Assembly: GCF_031801495.1 (NCBI RefSeq)
Contig: NZ_JAOEGC010000001.1
Location: 682,001 to 746,000 of the forward strand
Direction of reading: 5' to 3'
DNA: 64,000 bases
Origin: Agrobacterium tumefaciens_K
GTDB lineage: Bacteria > Pseudomonadota > Alphaproteobacteria > Rhizobiales > Rhizobiaceae
Under the pieces are notes generated by a model, which searched no databases, was not told where the DNA came from, and saw only the letters and a program-made list of their open reading frames with translations. Shown piece after piece: positions 16,552 through 24,573 of the stretch. Each line of letters begins with the position of its first letter. Position 1 is the first letter of the stretch. The position numbers were made by a program, and so were the translations under genes.

Positions 16552-17832
16552 AGCGGAGGCTGGAGACTGGCGGTAGGCGAGCACGGCGGGAACCGCGGCG
16601 AGGATGGCCGCAAATCCCAGAGTGACCGCGGCGAGGATCGCGTCCTGCCCGATGAATGAAATCGGAAACACGATTCCGCTTTCGCCAGCTAGAACATGGG
16701 CGATGGCGAGTGAGGCGGCATAACCCATCGCGAAGCCGAGAAATACGCCGGTTCCGATCAGGCAAAGCAGCTCAAGCCAGACAATGGAAAACAACGCGCC
16801 TCGTGGGGCGCCGAAAGCGCGCAGCGCGCCGATCTGGCGGCGGCGTTGGCCGATGTGCAGCACGGTTACCAGAAGCAGTGCTGCGGCGACCAGCACCTGT
16901 GATCCAGTCGCGACAGCAAACAGTACCATTCTCGCATCACCCAACGTTGCGTACAGGCGCGTCAACACTTCGCCCGGAAAAACGCCGACTGTCGTGCCGC
17001 CGCGATATTCCTGCCGGAGCTTGTAGGCATCGGCGATGGTTTTCGGCTTGACCAATATTGCCGGAAGACCGGGTACATTCCCGTCCCATGTTTCCACAAG
17101 CGGCGCATCGGCGTGACTGGCATGATCGTGCGTGTCGTGGTCATGATCGCCGTCAGGCCGGGCAAAATGATCATGACCGCCCTGGCCATGAGATGCATGG
17201 TCATGGCTGCCCTCGGCCTCTTCGTCATGCCCCAGGCCGTGAATGTGCCAGACCGCCTGGATCGGGACGAGAATGGCGCGGTCCCACGCAGTGCCGGTCG
17301 GCTTGAGACGACCGGAGACGCTATATGCGAGTTCGCCATGTGTGTGGCCGCCTTCACCGGGCGCGCCGTGCATCGGCTTGATCTCTGCTCCGAGTGAAAG
17401 CGGTACGGCCGAGCCAACCACGGCTTGCCCCTCGGTAGAGAAAACAATGCCTTCCTGTAAGCCGGAGGACAGGTTGCTGACCAGCGCGGTCGTGGTGCCG
17501 ACAATGGGCAAGCCGTCGAAGGAATCGCTAAAGCCGATCGGGGCGGCCCAGGCAACACGCGGATCGTTCGAGAGCTTTGCCAGGACGTCTCCCTCCATCA
17601 GCGGAAGGGGAGATGGCTGAAGAAAGACGGAAGACAGAACGAGCTGTGTTTCGCTACCGGCTGCGCCAATCACGAGGTCGAACTTGTCAGCCGCGCGTGC
17701 GCTGCCCAGACGAAGAGATCGCTCCTGCAGGGTGACCGTGACACTGAGTGCGACGGCGAGGGCGACGAGCAGGACAATCACTACGGCCCCCATCCAGAGG
17801 CGGCGCAGGTCCGAGAGAATGAAACGGATCAC
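16540..17832 (-). CDS. FtsX/MacB-like ABC transporter permease with histidine-rich periplasmic loop
   Basis: The 430-aa protein has one N-terminal membrane helix (residues 13-33), a large periplasmic region, and three C-terminal helices with the FtsX-type GALRAFGAPRGAL loop. Residues 196-240 contain 13 histidines (HDHASH, HDHDTHDHASH), a metal-binding signature unusual inside a permease. The start ATG overlaps the ATPase stop. The gene order (Tat-exported CxxC protein, ATPase, permease) resembles the zinc-responsive PA4064-PA4066 / Vibrio zrg systems. Transport of zinc or another transition metal is inferred. Confidence 0.78.
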   Translation of the reverse strand: MIRFILSDLRRLWMGAVVIVLLVALAVALSVTVTLQERSLRLGSARAADKFDLVIGAAGSETQLVLSSVFLQPSPLPLMEGDVLAKLSNDPRVAWAAPIGFSDSFDGLPIVGTTTALVSNLSSGLQEGIVFSTEGQAVVGSAVPLSLGAEIKPMHGAPGEGGHTHGELAYSVSGRLKPTGTAWDRAILVPIQAVWHIHGLGHDEEAEGSHDHASHGQGGHDHFARPDGDHDHDTHDHASHADAPLVETWDGNVPGLPAILVKPKTIADAYKLRQEYRGGTTVGVFPGEVLTRLYATLGDARMVLFAVATGSQVLVAAALLLVTVLHIGQRRRQIGALRAFGAPRGALFSIVWLELLCLIGTGVFLGFAMGYAASLAIAHVLAGESGIVFPISFIGQDAILAAVTLGFAAILAAVPAVLAYRQSPASALRP

Positions 17833-18515
17833 GCGGCGATCTCCACCTTGCTGTCGCTGACCAGACGCCCGGCGTTGAGATTGACGCGACGGTCGAGCCG
17901 TTCTGTCAGCCTGCTGTCATGCGAAACAACGATGAGCGTGGTTTTTTCCGCATTTGCCAGTTCCAGCAGCAGATTGCCAACGGCCTCTCCGCTTTCCCTG
18001 TCCAGGCTTGCCGTCGGCTCATCGGCAATGATGACACCGGGTTTTCGCAGAAGAGCACGCGCCACCGCTACACGTTGCATTTCGCCGCGTGACATGGTCT
18101 CGATGTTTTGTGTCTGCCGTTTGATGCCGCTACGTTCCAGCAATTCAGCGCCCCGTTTGACGAGAACAGGCGACGACGCTCTGGCGAGCCGCGCGGGTAG
18201 AAGTACGTTGTCGAGAGCTGAGAGGCCGGGAAACAGATGGAAATCCTGCATAATGATGCCGACATTTTCAGCACGCCAGCGGTCGCGCCTGCTTTCGGAA
18301 AGGCGGGCTATATCCGTGCCGCCCCATGCCACGACGCCTTTTTCGCTACGCTCCAGCCCGCTGATGATGTTGACCAGCGTGCTTTTGCCCGAGCCCGACG
18401 GGCCGGTTACGGCCACGCGCGCGCCCGATGGCAGATCCAGCATTTCGATGGAGAGAACCGGGCCGATCACGCCAGGAAACGAGACAGAAACATTTTCTAG
18501 GGAAAGAGAAAGCAT
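17829..18515 (-). CDS. ABC transporter ATP-binding protein (LolD/MacB type)
   Basis: The 228-aa start at ATG 18515 was chosen because longer versions overlap the upstream gene; this gives the usual LolD length. Walker A is GPSGSGKSTLV. The signature position reads MSRGEMQRVAVARAL, with Arg for the first Gly of LSGGE. Walker B is GVIIADEPTASLD and the H-loop VVSHD. It lies seven bases after the preceding stop and overlaps the permease start by four bases, so the three genes form one operon. Confidence 0.85.
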   Translation of the reverse strand: MLSLSLENVSVSFPGVIGPVLSIEMLDLPSGARVAVTGPSGSGKSTLVNIISGLERSEKGVVAWGGTDIARLSESRRDRWRAENVGIIMQDFHLFPGLSALDNVLLPARLARASSPVLVKRGAELLERSGIKRQTQNIETMSRGEMQRVAVARALLRKPGVIIADEPTASLDRESGEAVGNLLLELANAEKTTLIVVSHDSRLTERLDRRVNLNAGRLVSDSKVEIAA

Positions 18516-18522
18516 ATCGATA

Positions 18523-18981
18523 TCAGGCAACCCAGTATTTCGCGCCGCGGATGCGCAGGCGGCTGACAAAGCCCGTTTCCGGGTCCGTCCAGCTTCCCAT
18601 TTCCAGCACGCCCGATACTTCGATCCGCGTGCTTGGTTGAACGAAGGTCTGCTTTTCATCGAGATAGATCACGACGATATTGTCCGGCCAGTCCGAGTCA
18701 GAAGAGCAGAACGGGCAGATCGACATCGGGACTTCCGTCAGGACGAAAAAGGCTGCCTCCGCTTTCAGGGGCGGCGCCATGAAGCCACCCATCGTGACCG
18801 GCTTGCCGACGAGGCTCTTCACCTTGTCAGAAAATTCCAGGCCCAGCACGCTGATCTTGCTGTAGAGGTCAGCAAAACCGATCTCCGAATTGGCTGCTGC
18901 TATTGCCATGCCCGGTGAGGCGAGAACCGGAGAGAGGCTGAACAGCGTCAGCATGTGTCGACGGCTGAGCAAAAGCGGCAT
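18523..18981 (-). CDS. Tat-exported small protein with CxxC motif, component of the ABC operon
   Basis: The 152-aa protein opens with a twin-arginine signal (SRRHMLTLF) and a hydrophobic stretch ending near AIAA (about residue 29), behind a GAGG site. The mature region carries GKPVTMGGFMAPP and a CPFC motif followed by SSDSDWPDNIVVIY. The pattern resembles DUF3299-type periplasmic proteins. It is the first gene of the histidine-rich ABC operon and could deliver or bind metal. No enzymatic residues were recognised. Confidence 0.65.
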   Translation of the reverse strand: MPLLLSRRHMLTLFSLSPVLASPGMAIAAANSEIGFADLYSKISVLGLEFSDKVKSLVGKPVTMGGFMAPPLKAEAAFFVLTEVPMSICPFCSSDSDWPDNIVVIYLDEKQTFVQPSTRIEVSGVLEMGSWTDPETGFVSRLRIRGAKYWVA

Positions 18982-19009
18982 TTTTTACCTCTTTAATATT
19001 TAGAACAGA

Positions 19010-19036
19010 ATTCCGGGCGTACGCGCCGCCCGGAAT
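19010..19036 (-). terminator. Perfect 10-bp stem-loop after the alkaline phosphatase gene
   Basis: ATTCCGGGCG (19010-19019) pairs perfectly with CGCCCGGAAT (19027-19036), 18 bases beyond the phosphatase stop. The T-run on the minus strand is poor, so it may terminate weakly or stabilise the mRNA end. Confidence 0.5.
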
Positions 19037-19054
19037 GATTGCGTTGGCAATGTG

Positions 19055-20812
19055 TTAGTTCAACTCGACGGTACCGAGGGCGAACGTGTCGGCAAGCACG
19101 CGATAAACGTCGCTCTGTTCCATGTAGCCCTTGAAGCCTTCCGAGCCGGGGCCGGTAGACTGCAGCACGACGTCATCTACGGCGTGGACGCCACTGTCAC
19201 CGCTCTTTGGAATGTTGCCCTGAACGAAGACGGCGCCGGGAACGTCCTTGTAAGCTTCGTTCGCGACATATTCCTTCTTTTCGTTCTGGACTGCCGGAAC
19301 GAATGGACCGTCGAGCTTCGGACGGAACGTCTCGTAATGATCCGGGCCGTTGTTGGCATTCAGGAACAGGCGGCGGGTCACGTCGATCTTGTCCGGGTAG
19401 CCGTCGCCGTTGGCGTCCGTGTAGTTCGGAAAGCCGGCGTCATCATAGGTACCGACCTTTTCGCGCATATCCGTGCCTTCCTTCTCGTCGTCAACCGTGC
19501 CGACGATGGAAACGCCATGCGTATGGTCGCCTGTCAGGACGATCAGTGTGTCGGGGTTCTTGGCTGCGAATTCGCGCGCGAGGCCGAGTGCCTTGTCGAA
19601 TTCAATGGTTTCGACGACGGCGCGGTCCCAGTCGAGCGGGTGAGACATCTTGTCGATATTGGCCGCTTCAACCATGAGGAAGAAGCCTTCCGGGTTCTTC
19701 GAAAGCTCGCCAAGCGCCACCTTGGTCATTTCCTCCAGGCCAGGCTGTTCCGGGAACTTCTCGACCGTGCCTTTTTTCAGGAAGTTTCGGTCAAGAAGTG
19801 TGTCCATGTTGCCGGTGTGGAACAGGCCGAGAATCTTGCCGGTGTTGGTGCCGGAGGCGGTTTCGAGTTCACCCTTCGTGGTTGCCAGCGCGTAGCCCGC
19901 TTCCTGGAACAGCTTGATGTAATCCTTGTCATCCTTGCGCTTCGAACCAACGGTTTCCTTGGGCAGGAAGTAGGCCGAGCCGCCGCCGAGAACGACCTCT
20001 GGCTTGACGTCGAGGATCATGCCGGTGATCTCGGCCTTGTCGCCGCGTTTGCGCGTATGGGAAACGACGGCTGCGGGTGTCGCATCCTGGATTTCGGAGG
20101 TCGTGACCACGCCGATCGACTTTTTCGTGCTGCGGCGGATCGCTTCGGAAAGCGTCTCGACCTTCGGGTCGTCGAGGCTGTCTGGCGTACGGTCGGCATA
20201 AACGCCGATCGCGTTGACGGCGGTCTTGTGGCCGGTCATATAGGCCGACATGGTGTTGGCGCTGTCGGTTGCGACGGCGTTGGTGGCCGATGTGCCGATG
20301 AAGGCCATGCGGTCCAGTTCGTCCATGTTCAGGCGGCCGTTTGCCTTGCCTTCAGCCATGCCCTTGGACATGACGCGGGCAGCGGTGCGGTGGGCAACGG
20401 AGAGGCCATCGCCGAGCATGAAGATGATGTTCTTGGCCTTCGGGGTGGCCGAGGTGCCGTAGACCTCCCACGTGACCGACTTCTTCTCGTCGCCAGCGGA
20501 AACCTCGACGACATACGCACCGGGCTTTGCGATTTTCAGGCCGCGCAGGACGACGGCTGAGCCTAGACTCTTGTCTTCCTTGCCTTTTTCATCGGCGATG
20601 AACTGGGCGTCGGAGCCGAAGATGGCCTTGTAATCCTGGCCGTTGACGGTGATCTTGACGTCTTCCTGCTTGACGACGTTTTTCAGTTCGACCTTGAAGT
20701 CGAAAGGCGAGCCGGCAAGGATCGTCGCACGGTCCAGAGGATAGACGGTCGCAGCCTGCGCCGTTCCGGCTAGAAATGTGGTCGTGGCGAGTATAGCAAG
20801 AATATGTCGCAT
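19055..20812 (-). CDS. phoA: Periplasmic alkaline phosphatase (PhoA family)
   Basis: The start at ATG 20812 (585 aa) directly precedes a signal peptide (hydrophobic core, cleavage near GTAQA, residue 20) and has AGGGA upstream; a longer frame to 20869 lacks this. The domain of family PF00245 has the metal loop FMLGDGLSV, the phosphorylated-serine region ATDSANTMSAYMTGHKT, and metal histidines in LTGDHTHGVS and NNGPDHYETF. An N-terminal region of about 130 residues precedes the catalytic domain, longer than in E. coli PhoA. It releases phosphate from organic esters in the periplasm. A PHO-box-like site lies 51 bases upstream. Confidence 0.85.
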   Translation of the reverse strand: MRHILAILATTTFLAGTAQAATVYPLDRATILAGSPFDFKVELKNVVKQEDVKITVNGQDYKAIFGSDAQFIADEKGKEDKSLGSAVVLRGLKIAKPGAYVVEVSAGDEKKSVTWEVYGTSATPKAKNIIFMLGDGLSVAHRTAARVMSKGMAEGKANGRLNMDELDRMAFIGTSATNAVATDSANTMSAYMTGHKTAVNAIGVYADRTPDSLDDPKVETLSEAIRRSTKKSIGVVTTSEIQDATPAAVVSHTRKRGDKAEITGMILDVKPEVVLGGGSAYFLPKETVGSKRKDDKDYIKLFQEAGYALATTKGELETASGTNTGKILGLFHTGNMDTLLDRNFLKKGTVEKFPEQPGLEEMTKVALGELSKNPEGFFLMVEAANIDKMSHPLDWDRAVVETIEFDKALGLAREFAAKNPDTLIVLTGDHTHGVSIVGTVDDEKEGTDMREKVGTYDDAGFPNYTDANGDGYPDKIDVTRRLFLNANNGPDHYETFRPKLDGPFVPAVQNEKKEYVANEAYKDVPGAVFVQGNIPKSGDSGVHAVDDVVLQSTGPGSEGFKGYMEQSDVYRVLADTFALGTVELN

Positions 20813-20862
20813 AGGTCCCTCGTGCTGACATCGATTGATCATTGATGGCATAGCTTTACGGG

Positions 20863-20880
20863 ATGACACTTCGATGACGG
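20863..20880 (-). promoter_or_regulatory. PHO-box-like PhoB site upstream of phoA
   Basis: On the minus strand CCGTCATCGAAGTGTCAT matches the PHO box consensus CTGTCATAWAWCTGTCAY at 14 of 18 positions. It consists of two direct GTCAT repeats 11 bp apart. It lies 51 bases upstream of the phosphatase start. Confidence 0.55.
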
Positions 20881-20973
20881 CGGCAGCCCAACTCTTCGCG
20901 TCCGCGGGATGGGCGACGGTTGCGCATTGGTGGGTAAAGCAAGTTGCAAGTTCCGGTCGCGGATCGAACTATC

Positions 20974-21019
20974 TTGACATTGGTTTTTCGTTCGCCATTC
21001 AATAAAACAAAAAACGAAA
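20974..21019 (+). promoter_or_regulatory. glpR promoter with GlpR-type operator halves
   Basis: A TTGACA hexamer lies at 20974-20979. It is followed by TTTCGTT (20986-20992) and the inverted AACGAAA (21013-21019) just before the ribosome binding site. TTTCGTT/AACGAAA is the core of GlpR (DeoR family) operators and recurs in the glpD promoter, which suggests autoregulation. Confidence 0.55.
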
Positions 21020-21034
21020 TAAAATGGAGGAAAA

Positions 21035-21808
21035 ATGCTGCTCACTCCGCGACAGGACGAAATCGTTGCGCTGGCGAAAGCGAACGGCAGGGTGCTGGTT
21101 GATGAACTGGCCGCGCGCTTTTCCGTTACGCCGCAAACCATCCGCAAGGATCTGAACGATCTCTGCGACGCACGGGCGCTGACACGCGTTCATGGCGGTG
21201 CGATTTTCCCGAGCGGAAATGAAAACGTCAAATACGAGGCGCGGCGTGCAATCGCCTCTGGCGAAAAGCAGGCGATCGGTGCGGCGGCAGCAGGTCTCAT
21301 TCCGAACAATTCCTCGCTCTTCATCAACATCGGTACGACGACTGAAGCTGTAGGGGAGGCCTTGGCCGATCATCACGAATTGATGGTCATCACCAACAAT
21401 ATCAATGTTGCCAATAGATTACGGGTTTTTCCCGGTATCGAGGTCGTCATTGCCGGGGGAGTTGTGCGAGGAGCCGACGGGGGAATTGTCGGCGAGGCGG
21501 CCGTGGATTTCATTCGTCAGTTCAAGGTGGATTTCGCGGTGATCGGTGTGTCCGCCATCGATGAAGACGGTGCGCTTCTCGATTTCGACTTTCGCGAGGT
21601 CAAGGTCGCGCAGGCGATCATGTCGAACGCGAGGCATGTCATTCTGGTGTCGGATTCTTCGAAATTCGAGAGAACCGCCCCCGTCCGCATCGGGCATCTC
21701 TCACAGGTGCACACCTTCATAACCGATCATTGTCCTTTGAAAACAATACGCTCGATCTGTGCGGATAGCGATGTGAGGCTGATCGAAACGGGGCAGGAAA
21801 CGTCGTAG
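21035..21808 (+). CDS. glpR: Glycerol-3-phosphate regulon repressor
   Basis: This 257-aa DeoR-family regulator follows a good GGAGGAAAA ribosome site. The DNA-binding helix region is FSVTPQTIRKDLNDLCD, a classic GlpR match. The C-terminal sugar-phosphate domain has INIGTTTEAV and VSDSSKFERTAPVRIG. It is expected to release DNA on binding glycerol-3-phosphate. It is divergent from phoA and followed after about 86 bases by glpD, whose promoter carries the same operator motif. Confidence 0.9.
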   Translation: MLLTPRQDEIVALAKANGRVLVDELAARFSVTPQTIRKDLNDLCDARALTRVHGGAIFPSGNENVKYEARRAIASGEKQAIGAAAAGLIPNNSSLFINIGTTTEAVGEALADHHELMVITNNINVANRLRVFPGIEVVIAGGVVRGADGGIVGEAAVDFIRQFKVDFAVIGVSAIDEDGALLDFDFREVKVAQAIMSNARHVILVSDSSKFERTAPVRIGHLSQVHTFITDHCPLKTIRSICADSDVRLIETGQETS

Positions 21809-21823
21809 TTTTACCAATCTAGT

Positions 21824-21858
21824 TTTCGTTTGACATTCGTTTTGCATTCGAATTAGAT
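21824..21858 (+). promoter_or_regulatory. glpD promoter with GlpR operators
   Basis: TTGACA (21830-21835), a 17-bp spacer and TTAGAT (21853-21858) form a sigma-70-type promoter. TTTCGTT at 21824-21830 and ATTCGTTTT at 21836-21844 overlap it as probable GlpR sites. Confidence 0.55.
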
Positions 21859-21894
21859 GTCTGTGCTTTCAATATATCGATGAGGAGAGCGTCG

Positions 21895-23442
21895 ATGAAA
21901 GCCCCGGGAGGAGCAATGTCTGGTGAGGCGCTTCACGACCTTTTCGTGATCGGCGGCGGTGTGAACGGTTGCGGGATTGCTCGCGATGCAGTTGGCCGCG
22001 GTTATACGGTTGCGCTGGCGGAAAAGGGTGACTTTGCGTCGGGCACGTCGTCTGCTGCGACGAAGCTGATCCATGGCGGTCTGCGTTATCTGGAACATTA
22101 CGAATTCAGGCTGGTGCGCGAGGCGCTGATGGAGCGCGAAGTGTTGTGGGCCATGGCACCGCACATCATCTGGCCGATGCGTTTCGTGCTGCCGTTCCAG
22201 AAGGGCGGTGTGCGCCCGGCCTGGCTGATCCGGCTTGGCCTGTTCCTCTATGACAATCTCGGCGGTCGCAAGCTTTTGCCCGCCACACGCACGCTGGACC
22301 TGCGCCGCGACCCGGCCGGCAAGCCGCTGAAGCCGGTGTTCGCCACGGCGTTCGAATATTCCGACGGCTGGGTGGATGATGCCCGTTTCGTGGTCCTGAA
22401 CGCCCGCGATGCGCAAAACCGTGGCGCGACGATCCTCAACCGCACCCGTGTCGTCTCGGCGCGGCGCGAGAACGGCCTGTGGCGCATCGAGACGCTGGAC
22501 GGCAAGACCGGGCAGACGGGCGTTCATACCGCCCGCATGCTGGTCAATGCGTCGGGTCCGTGGGTGGATACGGTGCTGTCAGGCGTGTTCGGTCGCAACA
22601 ACGTGCACAATGTGCGGCTCGTGCAGGGCAGTCATATCATCGTGAAGAGGAAGTTTGCCGATCCACGCGCCTATTTCTTCCAGAACCCGGATGGGCGTAT
22701 CATCTTCGCCATTCCCTATGAGCGGGATTTTACCCTGATCGGCACGACCGATCGGGATTATGACGGCGATCCGGCGAGCGTGCGCATCAGTGCGGAAGAA
22801 ACGGCCTATCTGTGCAATGCGGCGAGCGAGTATTTTGCCGAGCCGGTGAGCGAGGAGGATATCGTCTGGACCTATTCGGGCGTGCGTCCGCTGTTCGACG
22901 ACGGTGCTTCGAAGGCGCAGGAAGCGACGCGCGATTACGTGCTGAAGGTCGAGAGCGCGGCAGGCGAGGCGCCGCTGCTCAACGTGTTCGGCGGCAAGCT
23001 GACGACCTATCGTCGGCTGTCTGAACATGCGCTGGAGAAGATCGGCGAGGCGATCGGGGTCAAGGGCAGGCCGTGGACGGCAGGTTCGCATCTTCCGGGT
23101 GGGGACTTTGCCACGAACGGCTACGAGAGGCAGGTCAAGACGCTGATGCAGCGCCATCCGTTCCTCGATCTTGTTCATGCGGAGCGTCTGGTGCGCAACT
23201 ACGGCACGGACGCCACCCGCATGCTGGGCGACGTCTCCAGCCGTGCGGGTCTCGGTCGCCACTTCGGCGGCACGCTGTACGAGGTGGAGGTGCGCTGGCT
23301 CATCGAGCACGAATGGGCCGTCACCGCAGACGACATCCTCTGGAGACGGACAAAACAGGGGTTGAGGTTGAGCAGCGATGAGGCGAGGGCGCTGCAAGAT
23401 TATCTTGAGGGTGTCGCTGGCGGTCATGTGAAGACGATATGA
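21895..23442 (+). CDS. glpD: Glycerol-3-phosphate dehydrogenase (aerobic, FAD)
   Basis: The protein is 515 aa from ATG 21895, preferred because GAGGAG sits at optimal spacing; ATG 21880 and ATG 21916 (508 aa, GGGAGG upstream) are alternatives. FAD-binding GGGVNGCGIARDAVGRG at the N-terminus, the FGSATS-like region FASGTSSAATKLIHGGLRYLE and the GGKLTTYRRL loop identify GlpD. It oxidises glycerol-3-phosphate to DHAP at the membrane, passing electrons to quinone. It leads the glp uptake operon. Confidence 0.92.
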   Translation: MKAPGGAMSGEALHDLFVIGGGVNGCGIARDAVGRGYTVALAEKGDFASGTSSAATKLIHGGLRYLEHYEFRLVREALMEREVLWAMAPHIIWPMRFVLPFQKGGVRPAWLIRLGLFLYDNLGGRKLLPATRTLDLRRDPAGKPLKPVFATAFEYSDGWVDDARFVVLNARDAQNRGATILNRTRVVSARRENGLWRIETLDGKTGQTGVHTARMLVNASGPWVDTVLSGVFGRNNVHNVRLVQGSHIIVKRKFADPRAYFFQNPDGRIIFAIPYERDFTLIGTTDRDYDGDPASVRISAEETAYLCNAASEYFAEPVSEEDIVWTYSGVRPLFDDGASKAQEATRDYVLKVESAAGEAPLLNVFGGKLTTYRRLSEHALEKIGEAIGVKGRPWTAGSHLPGGDFATNGYERQVKTLMQRHPFLDLVHAERLVRNYGTDATRMLGDVSSRAGLGRHFGGTLYEVEVRWLIEHEWAVTADDILWRRTKQGLRLSSDEARALQDYLEGVAGGHVKTI

Positions 23443-23478
23443 AATCACATCGAAGGCTTGAGGAGGCTTTGGGTCTAG

Positions 23479-24561
23479 ATGCTTGAATTGCGGAATGTGT
23501 CGAAGACGGTTGGCGGAGAATATCATATTCATCCGACGGATCTGACGTTGCAGCGTGGAAGCCTGAATGTGCTTCTGGGGCCAACGCTATCCGGAAAGAC
23601 CACGCTCATGCGATTGATGGCGGGGTTGGATCGTCCAAGCGGCGGTGCGATCTTCTTCAACGGCGAGGATGTGACCGGTCGGCCGGTGCAGAAGCGCAAC
23701 GTCGCCATGGTCTACCAGCAGTTCATCAATTATCCGGCTCTTACTGTTTACGAAAACATCGCCTCGCCCATGCGGGTGGCTGGCAAGGATCACGCGACCA
23801 TCGACCGGGAAGTGCGCAAGGCAGCCGATCTTCTCAAGCTTACCCCTTATCTGGATCGCACGCCGCTCAATCTTTCCGGTGGCCAGCAGCAGCGAACGGC
23901 GTTGGCTCGTGCCATCGTCAAGAACGCCAATCTGGTGCTTCTCGACGAGCCGCTCGCCAACCTCGATTACAAGCTGCGTGAGGAATTGCGTCTTGAATTG
24001 CCACGCATCTTCGCTGAATCCGGGGCGATCTTCGTTTACGCCACGACCGAGCCATCCGAGGCGCTTCTGCTTGGCGGCAATACGGCAACGCTGAGCGAAG
24101 GACGGATGACACAGTTCGGGCTGACCATCGACGTGTATCGCCGTCCGGTCGATATTGTCACGGCCAGTACTTTTGCCGATCCGCCCCTGAATACGATAGA
24201 GGTGCACAAGGCCAATGGCAGTTTCATGCGATCAGACCGTCCGGTCATTGCCGTTCCTGTCCACCTTTCAACCATTCCTGATGGGCCGATGACGATCGCC
24301 TTCCAGCCGCATCATCTGTTCCCGACCTCGAAGGGGCATGCCTCGCAATCGATAAGGGCGCGGACTTTGATTTCGGAAATCGCCGGATCGGAAAGTTTCG
24401 TGCACATCGACTTTGCCGGACAGCGGTGGGTGATGCTGGCGCAGGGCATTCACGATATCGAGCCGGACCGTGAAATAGAGTTGTTTCTCGACACGCAACA
24501 CCTGATGGCCTTCGACATGAACGGTCGCGCCATCGGTGCTGCACCCGTCGGTCAGGTTTGA
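23479..24561 (+). CDS. glpS: Glycerol ABC transporter ATP-binding protein 1
   Basis: The 360-aa MalK-type ATPase has a C-terminal regulatory domain. Walker A is GPTLSGKTT, the signature is an intact LSGGQQQR, and Walker B is LVLLDEP. The H-loop position, normally His in a VYVTHD-like stretch, reads VYATTEP, so the switch histidine is absent. Named after the R. leguminosarum glpSTPQUV glycerol importer with the same gene order. AGGAGG at 23461 precedes the start. It probably pairs with GlpT as a heterodimer. Confidence 0.85.
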   Translation: MLELRNVSKTVGGEYHIHPTDLTLQRGSLNVLLGPTLSGKTTLMRLMAGLDRPSGGAIFFNGEDVTGRPVQKRNVAMVYQQFINYPALTVYENIASPMRVAGKDHATIDREVRKAADLLKLTPYLDRTPLNLSGGQQQRTALARAIVKNANLVLLDEPLANLDYKLREELRLELPRIFAESGAIFVYATTEPSEALLLGGNTATLSEGRMTQFGLTIDVYRRPVDIVTASTFADPPLNTIEVHKANGSFMRSDRPVIAVPVHLSTIPDGPMTIAFQPHHLFPTSKGHASQSIRARTLISEIAGSESFVHIDFAGQRWVMLAQGIHDIEPDREIELFLDTQHLMAFDMNGRAIGAAPVGQV

Positions 24562-24573
24562 GGAGGGGCGATT

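Noticed and set aside
16656..17397. Plus-strand frames opposite the histidine-rich permease
   Set aside because: They mirror the low-complexity CAT/CAC repeats on the coding strand and lack start signals.
19052..20560. 502-codon open frame on the plus strand
   Set aside because: It is fully antisense to the alkaline phosphatase gene, has no ribosome site or family features, and is typical of GC-rich shadow frames.
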